Assembly (NCBI GenBank): GCA_011319805.1
Contig: SJRY01000194.1
Span: 1 to 64,000 of the forward strand
Reading direction: 5' to 3'
DNA: 64,000 bases
Origin: Macrocybe gigantea
Taxonomy: Eukaryota > Basidiomycota > Agaricomycetes > Agaricales > Callistosporiaceae
In this document: positions 23,506-33,743 of the stretch, one piece after another
How the letters are laid out: each line of letters opens with the position of its first letter
Position numbering within the stretch: position 1 is the stretch's first letter
Notes under the pieces: model-generated
Database searches by the model: none
Told to the model about the DNA's origin: nothing
What the model saw: the letters and a program-made list of their open reading frames with translations, nothing else
Program-made: the position numbers and the translations under genes

Positions 23506-24973
23506 CACAAAGAATGGGACCATGAAATAAACTTAACGAAAGATGCACCCAAAACGATACTGAGCAAGGTCTATCCAATGATGCAGAAGGAACTAGAGGA
23601 ACTAGATGCCTTTGTTGAAGAAGGATTAAGAACAGGAAAAATATGCCCATCGAAATCACCTTATGCAGCACCCTGCTTCTTTCGCAACAAGAAGGACGGA
23701 AGCAAATGACTCATCCAAGACTACCGGGAAATAAACAAATATATGGTCAAGGACAAGTTCCCACTACCATGCATTAGCAAGCTCCTCGATGTACTACAAG
23801 GAGCAAAATACTTTAGCAAGATTGACATTATCTGGGATACAATAATGTGCACATCTGGAAAGGAGATGAATGGAAGGCAGCCTTTCTAACAGCAAGAGGG
23901 CTCTTCGAACTGACAGTCATGTACTTTGGGCAGTGCAACACACTAGGCACTTTTAGCTGAATGATGGCAAGCCTCTTCCAAGACCAAATATGAAGAAGAG
24001 TATGCATAATCTATATGGACGACATCATAATCATCAGACGAACATGAGAGGAACTCCAAAAGAACACCATAGAGGTCATGGAAATACTGAACAAGAATGA
24101 CTTGTTCATCAAAGGACCAAAATGCATCTGGGAATCATCAAAAGTCCCAGTACTAGGATACATTGTAGGAGAAGGGAAGGTAGAAATGGAACCAGAGAAG
24201 ATCACAGCCATACAATCCTGGCCAACTCCAAAGACAAAGAAAGAACTACAAAAGTTCTTGGGATTCACAAACTTCTACCGATGATTCATCAAGGGATATG
24301 CAAAGGTTGCCAAACCCCTGATGGAGTTGACTGGAAACAAAACATTCCAGTGGACAGACAAGCAACAGGATGCTTTCAAAGAGCTGATTCGACATATAAC
24401 CTCAGCACCCATTCTAGCACTACCACAAACAGAAGGAAAATTCTGAGTCGAAATGGATGCCTCAGGATATGCCATTGGAGCAGTACTATCACAACAGCAG
24501 AAAGGACTATGGCACCCAATCGCATTCATTTCAAGATGCATGACCCCAGTGGAACAAAACTATGAAATCTATGACAAGGAACTCCTTGTGATAATGGTCA
24601 CACTGAAGACATGGAGACAATACCTCCTAGAAGCTTGAGAGAAGTTTGAAATATTGATGGATTACAAAAACCTATCATATTTCTGGAAGCCACAGTGACT
24701 CAATTTGAGACAGATCAGCTGGTACCTGAAATTACAGGAATATGACTATGAACTATGACACATACCAGGAAAGGCCAATGGAAAAGCGGATGTCCTGTCA
24801 CAAATGGCGAGATATGAAGAAAACCTAGCAGAGAAGGACGACATACAAATGATCAAAGAAGCAGCATTCATTCGACATCTGGAAGAGAATAATGAACGAA
24901 ACTTCGAATTTATGATGTTCGAGGACGAACACCCACAAAAAGAAGAAGCAGAAAATAATGAAACAATACAAAC
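23506..24973 (+). pseudogene. Gypsy-B1 pol, second part (RT and RNase H)
   Basis: It continues KEWDHEINLTKDAP and includes the RT palm IIYMDDI (~24010-24030), KELQKFLGFTNFYR and the RNase [17 protein letters not shown]. Many stops are shared with B3, for example after FFRNKKDGSK, showing common descent or conversion. It ends where B2 is inserted, within CAAAC. Confidence 0.88.
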
Positions 24974-25292
24974 TGTTAGGCTAGACGAATCTCAGAAGGA
25001 CTCGGGCAGACTAAGTGCGAGAGTGGTCTTGAGATGATGGCAAAAGGAATATTAAGCCTAGCGTTACTGGTACATCTGGGAGTCCTTATATACCTACAGT
25101 ACTCGAGCACGGACCATGGGCTGCGCAATGCTGTGGACTGCGGATGAGTAAGACTGGAAGGAGATGACTCAGGATGACTAGGGAAGTGAGATGACTCGAT
25201 GGCTGCGCGCTGCGCAGCATGATGGGGGAGATAAGGGATGTGGGAAAGATAAGATAAGAAAATGAATAGTCCTTTGGGCGGCGTCTGTAACA
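24974..25292 (-). repeat. Gypsy-B2 3' LTR
   Basis: It runs TGTTAGGCTAGACG to CGTCTGTAACA on the plus strand, with the polypurine tract AAAGAGAGGGTGA (minus strand) next to it at 25293-25305. Confidence 0.92.
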
Positions 25293-25727
25293 TCACCCTC
25301 TCTTTAGATTCGCGTCCTCGCGAAAAACCTTAGTCCAGCTGTCCCCACCCAGTATTGGTCTCCCAGGCGGTCGCGGCACGCGGGGCCCATGTATGAATGA
25401 GCTCTTCATTATAGGCGCGAATGTGGTGGAGTGTGGTGGCGAGGAGTTTAAGCCCCGGTTTTCTGTGCGAAGCATTTCCATTGCTTCGCGAAGCGCGATA
25501 CGTTCAGCTGCAGTGGGGCCGGTCCCATCAGGGGTTCTCCCGGTCCAGAGGTGCGTGCGGACGGTCATAACATAGCGCATATATGCGCCGAGTGTGATGG
25601 CGAGGGGGTCCATGTAGTCGCTAGCATTGAGAATCCTTGCCAGATTCTCGAGGTCGCTTGGGCGGTTGGGGGTAGGTGCGCGGCTGCCCTCGCTGCTGTC
25701 GATGCTGATGGGGGCGTTGGTGGTCAT
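25293..25727 (-). CDS. Gypsy-B2 ORF4, accessory ORF after pol
   Basis: This extra ORF begins inside the pol stop codon (ATGA overlap at 25724-25727). It opens MTTNAPISIDSSEG, then a Ser/Pro-rich stretch, YMDPLAITLGAYMRYVM, and a likely coiled coil (AEREALREAMEMLRTENR-like). One base is missing near 25436 compared with B1, so the last ~40 codons are out of frame here and the frame runs on into the polypurine tract; the B1 copy (132 aa) is the better guide. I do not recognise the family. No signal peptide or membrane span suggests an env protein. Confidence 0.65.
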   Translation of the reverse strand: MTTNAPISIDSSEGSRAPTPNRPSDLENLARILNASDYMDPLAITLGAYMRYVMTVRTHLWTGRTPDGTGPTAAERIALREAMEMLRTENRGLNSSPPHSTTFAPIMKSSFIHGPRVPRPPGRPILGGDSWTKVFREDANLKRG

Positions 25728-28700
25728 GAAGTGCGATTTTTGGTCTTCTTCCCTCTTGTCGTGATCCTTTTATCCTGGTTCGCAGTCTTCTTTAGGAAGT
25801 GGTCTAGAGCTTGCTGCGCATTCCCCAGCTCCTTCTCTTTGATCCATGTGTTCTCTTCGTGTCCGTATCCTTTCCATTTGACCAGGAATAGTGTCCCCTT
25901 CCCTTGTTTCTTCCTTTTTAGGATCTCTTCTATCTCGTACTCTTCTTCATCATTTATGATTTCAGGGGGTGGTGGTGATGGTCGCTCTTGTATCTTGAAA
26001 CGGGGTCCTTTGTAAGGCGTGAGCAGTGTTTCATTGAACACGGGGTGTATCAGCTGCCATGATGCTGGGAGTTCCAGGCGATATGCCGAGGCTCCTTTCT
26101 TTTCAACCACCTTGAACGGTCCGTATCGGAGTGCCGATAACTTCTTTGATGGTCGATTGACTGTGATATTGGTGGCTTCTAGCCATACTCTATCTCCTTT
26201 CTTGTATTCCGGGCAGGTTTTCGTCTCGCGTCGTAATTGTCTTTGGCTCGTGTTTGTGCATATTGCAGCGCGGCATTTGCTTCCTTTCGTATTTGGCTCA
26301 TTCTTTTGACGAAGTCTTTTGCTGCGGGGTTATTCCCTTCTGTCGTCTGTGGCTCTCCCTTCCAGGGGTGCATTCCATAGTTGAGGTAGAATGGTGTCTC
26401 CTTCGTTCCCTGGTGTGCTTTGTCATTGTATTGGTACTCTGCAATTGCTATCCATTCTGCCCAATCGTCCTGTAGGTTGTTTGTGAAGCTTCTGAGGAAG
26501 GCTTCCGTTTCTTGGTGGGATCGCTCCGCCTGTCCATCTGTCTGTGGGTGATAGGCCGTTGATAGGTTTTGCTTTGTTCCGAGTAATTTTAGAAGTGCTG
26601 TCATGAATCGTGCTGCGAACTGGGGTCCTCGATCACTGATGATCTTTCGTGGAATTCCATGAAGCCGCCACACGTTGTCTCGGTATAGTCGTGCGAGACC
26701 CTCTGCTGTGAGTTCGGTCTTTGTGGGAACTAGGTGGATCATCTTGGTCAGGCGGTCTGTGACTGCGGCGATGGCGTTAAAGCCGTTCGAGCTGGGTAGC
26801 GGTCCTATGAGATCTACTCCGATATCTTCCCATGGTTGTTGTGGGACTTCGTGCGGGTGCAGGGGTGCGTGTTTCTTTTGTCGGATGATTTTGTTTCGCT
26901 GACATGTTTCGCATCCATTGACATACTTCTTGATGTCTGTCAGCATTGATGGCCACCAATAGGTGCGGCTTATGAGCTCGTGCATGCGGTATTGCCCTGG
27001 GTGTCCTCCGATGGGTGTGTCGTGGTGTTCAAACATGATGTTTTCCTTCAGTTTGTTGTCTGGAGGAACATAGATTTTCCCTCCTACATATACGATGTGG
27101 TCGTCTTCTGTGAACCAGTGTGGTTTTTCCTTCAGTCCTGTTGTTACGATCGTTTCCCTTCGTGTGCATTGTCGAATTTGTTCTATCCTTGAGGATTCGA
27201 TCATCGTGATTCCTCTTGTTTGTATTGTTTCGTTATTTTCTGCTTCTTCTTTCTGTGGGTGTTCGTCCTCGAACATCATAAATTCGAAGTCTCGTTCATT
27301 ATTCTCTTCCAGATGTCGAATGAATGCTGCTTCTTTGATCATTTGTATGTCGTCCTTCTCTGCTAGGTTTTCTTCATATCCTGCCATTCGTGACAGGACA
27401 TCCGCTTTTCCATTCGCCTTTCCTGGTACGTGTCGTAGTTCGTAGTCGTATTCCTGTAATTTCAGGTACCAGCCAATCTGTCTCGAATTGAGTCGCTGCG
27501 GCTTCGGAAGTATGATAGGTTCTTGTGATCCGTCAATATTTCGAACTTCTCTCGAGCTTCGAGGAGGTATTGTCTCCATGTCTTTAGTGCGACCATTATC
27601 GCAAGAAGTTCCTTGTCGTAGATTTCGTAGTTTTGCTCTGCTGGGGTCATGCATCTCGAAATGAATGCAATCGGATGCCATAGTCCTTTCTGCTGTTGTG
27701 ATAGTACCGCTCCAATGGCATATCCTGAGGCGTCCGTTTCGACTCGGAATTTTCCTTCTGTCTGTGGTAGTGCTAGAATGGGTGCTGAGGTTATATGTTG
27801 GATCAGTTCTTTGAAAGCGCCTTGTTGCTTGTCTGTCCACTGGAATGTTTTGTTTCCAGTCAACTCCGTCAGGGGTTTAGCGACCTTTGCATATCCCTTG
27901 ATGAATCGTCGGTAAAAGTTCGTGAATCCCAAGAACTTTTGTAGTTCTTTCTTCGTCTTTGGGGTTGGCCAGGATTGTACGGCTGTGATCTTTTCTGGTT
28001 CCATTTCTACCTTCCCTTCTCCTACGATGTATCCTAGTACTGGGACTTTCGATGATTCCCAGACGCATTTCGGTCCTTTGATGAATAGGTCGTTCTTGTT
28101 CAGTATTTCCATGACTTCTATGGTGTTCTTTTGGAGTTCCTCTCGTGTTCGTCCGATGATTATATGTCATCCATATAGATTATGCACACTCTTCTTCGTA
28201 TTTGGTCTTGGAAGAGGCTCGCCATCATTCGGCTAAAAGTGCCTGGTGCGTTGCACTGCCCAAAATACATGACTGTCGGTTCGAAGAGTCCTCTTGCTGT
28301 TAGGAAGGCTGCCTTCCATTCGTCCCCTTTCCGGATGCGCACGTTATTGTACCCCCAGATAATATCGATCTTGCTAAAGTACTTTGCTCCTTGTAGTACG
28401 TCGAGGAGCTCGCTGATGCGTGGTAGTGGAAACTTGTCCTTGACCGTATATTTGTTTATTTCCCGGTAGTCTTGGATGAGTCGCTTGCTTCCATCCTTCT
28501 TATTGCGAAAGAAGCAGGGTGCTGCGTAAGGTGATTTCGATGGGCGTATTTTTCCTGTTCGTAATCCTTCTTCGACGAAGGCATCTAGTTCCTCTAGCTC
28601 TTTCTGTGTCATCGGGTAGACCTTGCTCGGTATCGTTTTGGGTGCATCCTTCGTTAAGTTTATTTCATGGTCCCATTCTTTGTGGTCTGGTAAGCGATCA

Positions 28701-29346
28701 AAGTTCTTCTCCTTGAAGAGGTGTTTGAATCTGATCAGATATGGGGGTATCTGGGTTCCTGTCTTGTCGCTGGCTGTGGTTTTCGCTGGTTCAGCCACCT
28801 TCTGTATCTTGATCGTCTGGTGGTTTATTTTGCACGTTTTGGGGCATCTGTCGAAGACAATTTCTCCTGTCCTCCATTTGATTGTTGGGTTGTGGTAGAC
28901 AAGCCAGTCATGTCCTAGTAGCATGTCGGTTTTTCCGATATCGAGTACGATGGCTTCCATATGCTCCTTGTGTCCTTTAATGTCGATGTGGACCTCCGCT
29001 ACTCGGTCTGCTGTTTTCTGACGATTGGGTGATCCGTCTGCATTTATGATGGGAATCTTCTTGATTCGTCGTGTCTTCAGTCCTGTTTTTGCTACTATCG
29101 CGGTGTTGATGCAGGTCCTATCCGCTCCGCTATCGACTTCTGGTGTTATCGTTGCGATTCCTTTTCGTGTTCGTATCCTCGCTGGTACTGCGAGCTCTTT
29201 CCTCTTTGGTGGTTTGTCCCCTTGGATGGTTTTTCTTGGTGCTTCAGATCGCTTGGCAGGAATGGTGTATTTCAGAGTATGGGATGATCTACATCCGGTA
29301 TCGAAGCGAGTCTGTTTCAGTTGTATGGGTCGCGATTTAGCACCTC
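25724..29346 (-). pseudogene. Gypsy-B2 pol: protease, RT, RNase H, integrase, chromodomain
   Basis: Order is protease (VDSGADRTC near 29105-29130), RT (QCNAPGTFSRMM and IIYMDDI near 28165-28185), RNase H ([18 protein letters not shown]), integrase with intact catalytic landmarks (VDLIGPLPSS, IISDRGPQFAARF, HPQTDGQAERSHQETEAF) and a chromodomain (YEIEEILKRKK and FLVKWKGYGHEENTW). Frameshifts by single-base loss lie at about 28160, 27507 and 26215. It would otherwise be intact, so these may be consensus errors. Confidence 0.88.
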
Positions 29347-30488
29347 CTAGTCGGACCCTTCGGCAAAACCCTCTTTGTCAGAGCTTTCTTCATCCTTGTC
29401 TTCTTCGTCCTCTCCTTCTTCTTCTTTCACTTCTCTGACCCGGGATTTTCCTTTCTTCTTCTTCTTGCAGTTTCGTGCATAGTGTCCCTTTAAGCCACAG
29501 TTGAAACATGTGACATTTGCTGCTCCTTTTCGTGGTTCCGGGCAGTTTCGTGAGATGTGTCCTGGTTTATTGCAGTTGAAGCAGTTGTTGCTTCGTACTT
29601 TGTCGACTTCCATGGCCTGTCCTGCTCCTCGGCTTGGATTTCCGGCCTTGCGCTGATTGCTTGTGAATTCTCCTCTCATCACATTTCTGTGTTCATCGAT
29701 GTTTCGTCCAATCGCTCGAACTGTCTTGATATATTCATCTCCATCTGTTGGAAGTGTGGAGATTGAGTGTACGGCTTCTGCTGTCCTTCGGTTTAAGCTC
29801 TTCTCGAGTAGGAAACGAGGGGCTGTTCCTGTCATTCCTGCTTTCCCTGCGAGGTCTACGAATTCATCCAGAAATTCGTCGATGGGTCGGTTTCCCTGTC
29901 TGATGTTGAATAGTTTGCTTCCTGCTTGTGATGGCGACATGACATTGCTGAATCGTGTCTCTATCTCGGTTATGAAGTCGGCCCATGTGCTTTGGTTGTA
30001 GTGGTGTCGATCTTCTTTGATGCCCAGTGGGCTCCGGGTCCGTCGGTCATTCTAGACAGGACCGCTCCAATCTTCTGTGTATCCGTGAGGTCTCCATGTG
30101 CGGTTATGTAGAGTTTCATCTTTCTCCACCAAATATCGAAGGACGTTCGATCTCCTGTAAAGGATTTCGGGTCGGCGATGATTCCCTTGTATTCTGTCGT
30201 CATCCTTTGGGGGTTTTCTTCGTCGTTCTCTTGGTCTTGGTCTTCCTGTTCCTGGATCTGTTGTTCTTGGGTCTGCTGTGCTTGTACTTGGGCTTGCTGT
30301 TCTTGGAGCTGTTTCTGTCTTCGCTCCTCTCTCTGTTCTTTCCAGTAGTCTAGGTCGACTCCTGCGATTCTACAAGCTTGTTCAAAATCGGCCCACTCTG
30401 CGGCGGTTGGTCCGGTTGTCTTTGGTAATCCTTTTCGCTCCCTCCACCGATAGTATTCGTCCCAGTCGCTGTTGCTTACTTTCGCCAC
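29347..30488 (-). pseudogene. Gypsy-B2 gag
   Basis: The frame opens with GTGGCGAAAGTAAGC where B1 has ATG. It holds a Gln/Glu-rich segment, a gag core (RTSFDIWWRKMKLYITAHGD and [19 protein letters not shown]), two CCHC knuckles ([14 protein letters not shown] and [14 protein letters not shown]) and an acidic tail ([16 protein letters not shown]). One base is lost at about 30003 (ACTACAACC versus ACTACCAACC in B1). Gag stops with TAG before the protease frame. Confidence 0.85.
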
Positions 30489-30506
30489 GGTGGTGCGATT
30501 CTCTCC

Positions 30507-31160
30507 TTATGCAGTGCTTCGGCGGATTGGTCCTCTGAAGGGATTCGGTGGTTTCGTTCCTGTGTGTCCTTGACTCTGGTGTCGTTCTCGTTGGTTCTGT
30601 CGTACGCTCTGTGCGTCGTGCCCTCTCTGTATCAGTATGTCTTCCTCCTGTGTTCGGCGATTATAGTTCTCGATCTGTTGTCGCCTAAAATCTCGGGCTT
30701 GTGTTCGTTCTTCTCTCGTTTTCTTGCGGATGGGTTCGTCCTCTTCTTCGGCAAGAAGATTCTGGTCTGACCACAGCTCTTCTGGGCTTATCCCGTATTC
30801 TCCTTCTAGGAAGAGTTCTGCAATGAGTTGTGCTGCTCCTTCGCTGAGGATCTCAGCGGGCTCGTCTGTGGTGGTGAAGGCAAACTCTCTCAGAAATGCC
30901 TGTTCTTCGTCGTCGCTACTTGGTGTAGGCGTGCGCTCTCTCTTTCGTTTGTTTGGATTGCTAGTGTCTCTGCGGGTGGCGTGGACTGTCTCTGCGAATG
31001 GCGTGGACTGCAATGTCTGGTCTACTTCTCTGAGCCAAGTGCTCTCGTCGCTCGTGCTAGTGCTCGCTGGGTCGGCGACCGCTTGTCGTCGAATGTTGAT
31101 CAAGTCTTTGATAAAGCGTGACGTGGTGTGTGTGTGAGTCTGAGCGAGTCTCGACGAGGC
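30507..31160 (-). other. Gypsy-B2 leader open frame (ORF1), no ATG in any frame
   Basis: An open frame of about 200 codons starts just after the primer site and ends with TAA at 30507-30509, in the same frame as gag 19 nt further on. It encodes a hydrophilic, Ser/Thr/Glu/Arg-rich sequence (KRKRERTPTPSSDDEEQAFL). From the predicted RNA 5' end to the gag start (about 760 nt) I find no ATG in any frame. It may be an ATG-purged leader for scanning, or be translated from a near-cognate codon. Confidence 0.55.
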
Positions 31161-31167
31161 TTAATAT
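31157..31167 (-). promoter_or_regulatory. Self-complementary primer-binding site of Gypsy-B2
   Basis: It is the same 11-nt site as in B1: ATATTAAGCCT on the minus strand, 2 nt inside the 5' LTR. It is complementary to AGGCTTAATAT in the LTR. Confidence 0.7.
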
Positions 31168-31169
31168 CT

Positions 31170-31488
31170 TGTTAGGCTAGACGAATCTCAGAAGGACTCG
31201 GGCAGACTAAGTGCGAGAGTGGTCTTGAGATGATGGCAAAAGGAATATTAAGCCTAGCGTTACTGGTACATCTGGGAGTCCTTATATACATACAGTACTC
31301 GAGCACGGACCATGGGCTGCGCAATGCTGTGGACTGCGGATGAGTAAGACTGGAAGGAGATGACTCAGGATGACTAGGGAAGTGAGATGACTCGATGGCT
31401 GCGCGCTGCGCAGCATGATGGGGGAGATAAGGGATGTGGGAAAGATAAGATAAGAAAATGAATAGTCCTTTGGGCGGCGTCTGTAACA
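31170..31488 (-). repeat. Gypsy-B2 5' LTR
   Basis: It is 319 bp and identical to the 3' LTR except TATACATACAG versus TATACCTACAG. Confidence 0.92.
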
Positions 31489-31493
31489 CAAAC

Positions 31494-32986
31494 AGAGGAA
31501 TCACGATGATCGAATCCTCAAGGATAGAACAAATTCGACAATGCATATGAAGGGAAATGATCGTAACAACAGGACTGAAGGAAAAACCACACTGGTTTAC
31601 AGAAGACAACCACATCGTATACATAGGAGGAAAAATCTACGTTCCTTCAGACAACAAACTGAAGGAAGACATCATGTTTGAATACCATGACACACCCATC
31701 AGAGGACACCCAGGACAATACTGCATGCACGAGCTCATAAACCGCACCTATTGGTGGCCATCAATGCTAACGGACATCAAGAAGTATGTCAATGGATGCG
31801 AAACATGTCAGCAAAACAAAATCATCCGACAAAAGAAACACGCACCCCTACACCTGCACGAAGTCCCACAGCAACCATGGGAAGATATCGGAGTAGATCT
31901 CATAGGACCGCTACCCAGCTCTAATGGCTTTAATGCCATCGCCACAGTCACAGACCGCCTAACCAAGATGATCCACCTAGTTCCCACAAAGACCAAACTC
32001 ACAGCAGAATGTCTTGCATGACTATATCGAGACAATGTGTGGCAGCTTCACAGAATCCCATGAAAGATCATCAGTGATCGAGAACCCCAATTCGCAGCAC
32101 GATTCATGACAGCACTTCTAAAATTACTCAGAACAAAGCAAATTTATCAATAGCCTATCACCCACAGACAGATGGACAGGTGGAATGATCCCACCAAGAA
32201 ACAGAAGCCTTTCTCAGAAGCTTCACAAACAACTTACAGGACGATTGGGCAGAATGGATAGCAATTGCAGAATACCAGTACAATGACAAAGCACACCAGG
32301 GAATGAAGGAGACACCATTCTATCTCAACTATGGAATGCACCCCTGGAAGGGAGAACCACAGATGACAGAAGGGAATAACCCGGCAGCAAAGGACTTCGT
32401 CAAAAGAATGAACCAAATATGGAAAGAAGCAAATGCTGTGCTGCAGTATGCACAAACACGAGCTAAAGACAATTACGATGCGAGGTGAAGACCAGCCCAT
32501 GAATACAAGAAAGGGGATAGAGTATGGCTAGAAGCCACTAATATCACAGTCAATCAACCATCAAAGAAGTTATCAGCACTCCAATACAGACCGTTCAAGG
32601 TGGTTGAAAAGAAAGGAGCCTTGGCATATCGCCTGGAACTCCCAGCATCATGGCAGCTAATACACCCCATGTTCAATGAAATACTGCTCATGCCTTATAA
32701 AGGACTCCATTTCAAGATACAAGAGCGACCATCACCACCACCCCCTGAAATCATAAATGATGAAGAAGAGTATGAGATAGAAGAGATCCTAAAAAGGAAG
32801 AAACAAGGGAGGGGGACGCTATTCCTGGTCAAATGGAAAGGATACGGACACGAAGAAAACACATGGATCAAAGAGAAGGAACTGGGGAATGTGCAGCAAG
32901 CTCTAGACCACTTCCTAAAGAAGACTGCGAACCAGGATAAAAGGATCACGACAAGAGGGAAGAAGACCAAAAATCACACTTCATGA
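31494..32986 (+). pseudogene. Gypsy-B1 pol, third part (integrase and chromodomain)
   Basis: It covers the integrase zinc finger (MHELINRTYWW and CETCQQNK), VDLIGPLPSSNG, SDREPQFAARF (Gly to Glu) and the chromodomain YEIEEILKRKKQGRGTLFLV. It is nearly identical to the inverted B3 copy at 34223-35716 and shares its lesions. One A is missing at about 32140 relative to B3. Confidence 0.88.
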
Positions 32987-33381
32987 CCACCAACGCCCCC
33001 ATCAGCATCAACAGCAGCGAGGGCAGCCACACACCTACCCCCAACTGCCCAAGCAACCTCGAGAATCTGGCAAGAATTCTCAATGCTAGCGACTACATGG
33101 ACCCCCTTGCCATCACACTTGGCGCATATATGCGCTATGTTATGACCGTCCGCACACACCTCTGGACCGGGCAAACCCCTGATGGGACCGGCCCCACTGC
33201 AGCTGAACGTATTGCACTTTGCGAGGCGATGGAAATGCTTCGCACAGAAAACCGGCGACTTAAACTCCTCGCCACCACACTCCATCACATCCGCGCCTAT
33301 AATGAAGAGCTCATTCATACATGGGCCCCGCATGCCGTGACCGCCTGGGAGACCAATACTGGGTGGGGACAGCTGGACTAA
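32983..33381 (+). CDS. Gypsy-B1 ORF4, uninterrupted copy of the accessory ORF
   Basis: This 132-codon ORF overlaps the pol stop by ATGA and ends shortly before the polypurine tract. Visible parts are MTTNAPISINSSEG, a Ser/Pro/Asn-rich stretch to about residue 33, helices around LAITLGAYMRYVMTVRTHLW, then a Leu/Glu-rich helix (AMEMLRTENRRLKLLATTL) and a Trp-containing C-terminus ending GWGQLD. It is still open although B1 gag and pol carry many stops. Function is unknown. Confidence 0.65.
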   Translation: MTTNAPISINSSEGSHTPTPNCPSNLENLARILNASDYMDPLAITLGAYMRYVMTVRTHLWTGQTPDGTGPTAAERIALCEAMEMLRTENRRLKLLATTLHHIRAYNEELIHTWAPHAVTAWETNTGWGQLD

Positions 33382-33418
33382 GGTTTTTCGTGAGGACGCG
33401 AATCTAAAGAGAGGGTGA

Positions 33419-33738
33419 TGTTACGGACGCCGCCCAAAGGACTATTCATTTTCTTATCTTATCTTTCCCACATCCCTTATCTTCCCCATCATGCTGCGCA
33501 GCACGCAGCCATCAAGTCATCCCACTTTCCTAGTCATCCTGAGTCATCTCCTTCCAGTCTTACTCATCCGCAGTCCACAGCATTGCGCAGCCCATGGTCC
33601 GTGCTCGAGTACTGTAATGTATATAAGGACTCCCAGATGTACCAGTAGCGCTAGGCTTAATATTCCTTTTGCCATCATCTCAAGACCACTCTCGCACTTA
33701 GTCTGCCCGAGTCCTTCTGAGATTCGTCTAGCCTAACA
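33419..33738 (+). repeat. Gypsy-B1 3' LTR
   Basis: It is 320 bp, TGTTACGGACGCC to CTAGCCTAACA, followed by the target duplication TGTGG. Confidence 0.92.
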
Positions 33739-33743
33739 TGTGG

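Larger units (their letters stand above)
24974..31488 (-). mobile_element. Gypsy-B2 chromovirus, youngest copy
   Basis: It is 6,515 bp with 319 bp LTRs that differ at one base, and the target duplication CAAAC (24969-24973 and 31489-31493). Coding order on the minus strand is an ATG-less leader ORF, gag, pol with chromodomain and ORF4. It lacks the CpG decay of B1 and B3. Its reading frames are broken only by single-base losses (about 30003, 28160, 27507, 26215 and 25436) and a GTG in place of the gag ATG. It is inserted in pol of B1. Confidence 0.93.
13849..33738 (+). mobile_element. Gypsy-B1 chromovirus, decayed, holding Gypsy-A and Gypsy-B2
   Basis: B1 is a complete but inactive Ty3/Gypsy element. 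It is made of 13849-16654, 23506-24973 and 31494-33738, about 6.52 kb once the two insertions are removed. LTRs of 320 bp differ at five sites, all C/T or G/A at CpG. The target duplication is TGTGG and the polypurine tract is AAAGAGAGGGTGA at 33406-33418. Layout is 5' LTR, self-complementary primer site, leader ORF, gag, pol with chromodomain, ORF4, 3' LTR. Stops such as GAGCTGTAG (14565) and TGA at 15385 mark decay. Confidence 0.92.

Noticed and set aside
25293..25727. ORF4 as an envelope gene
   Set aside because: No signal peptide, no membrane segment and no Cys pattern; length is far below env.
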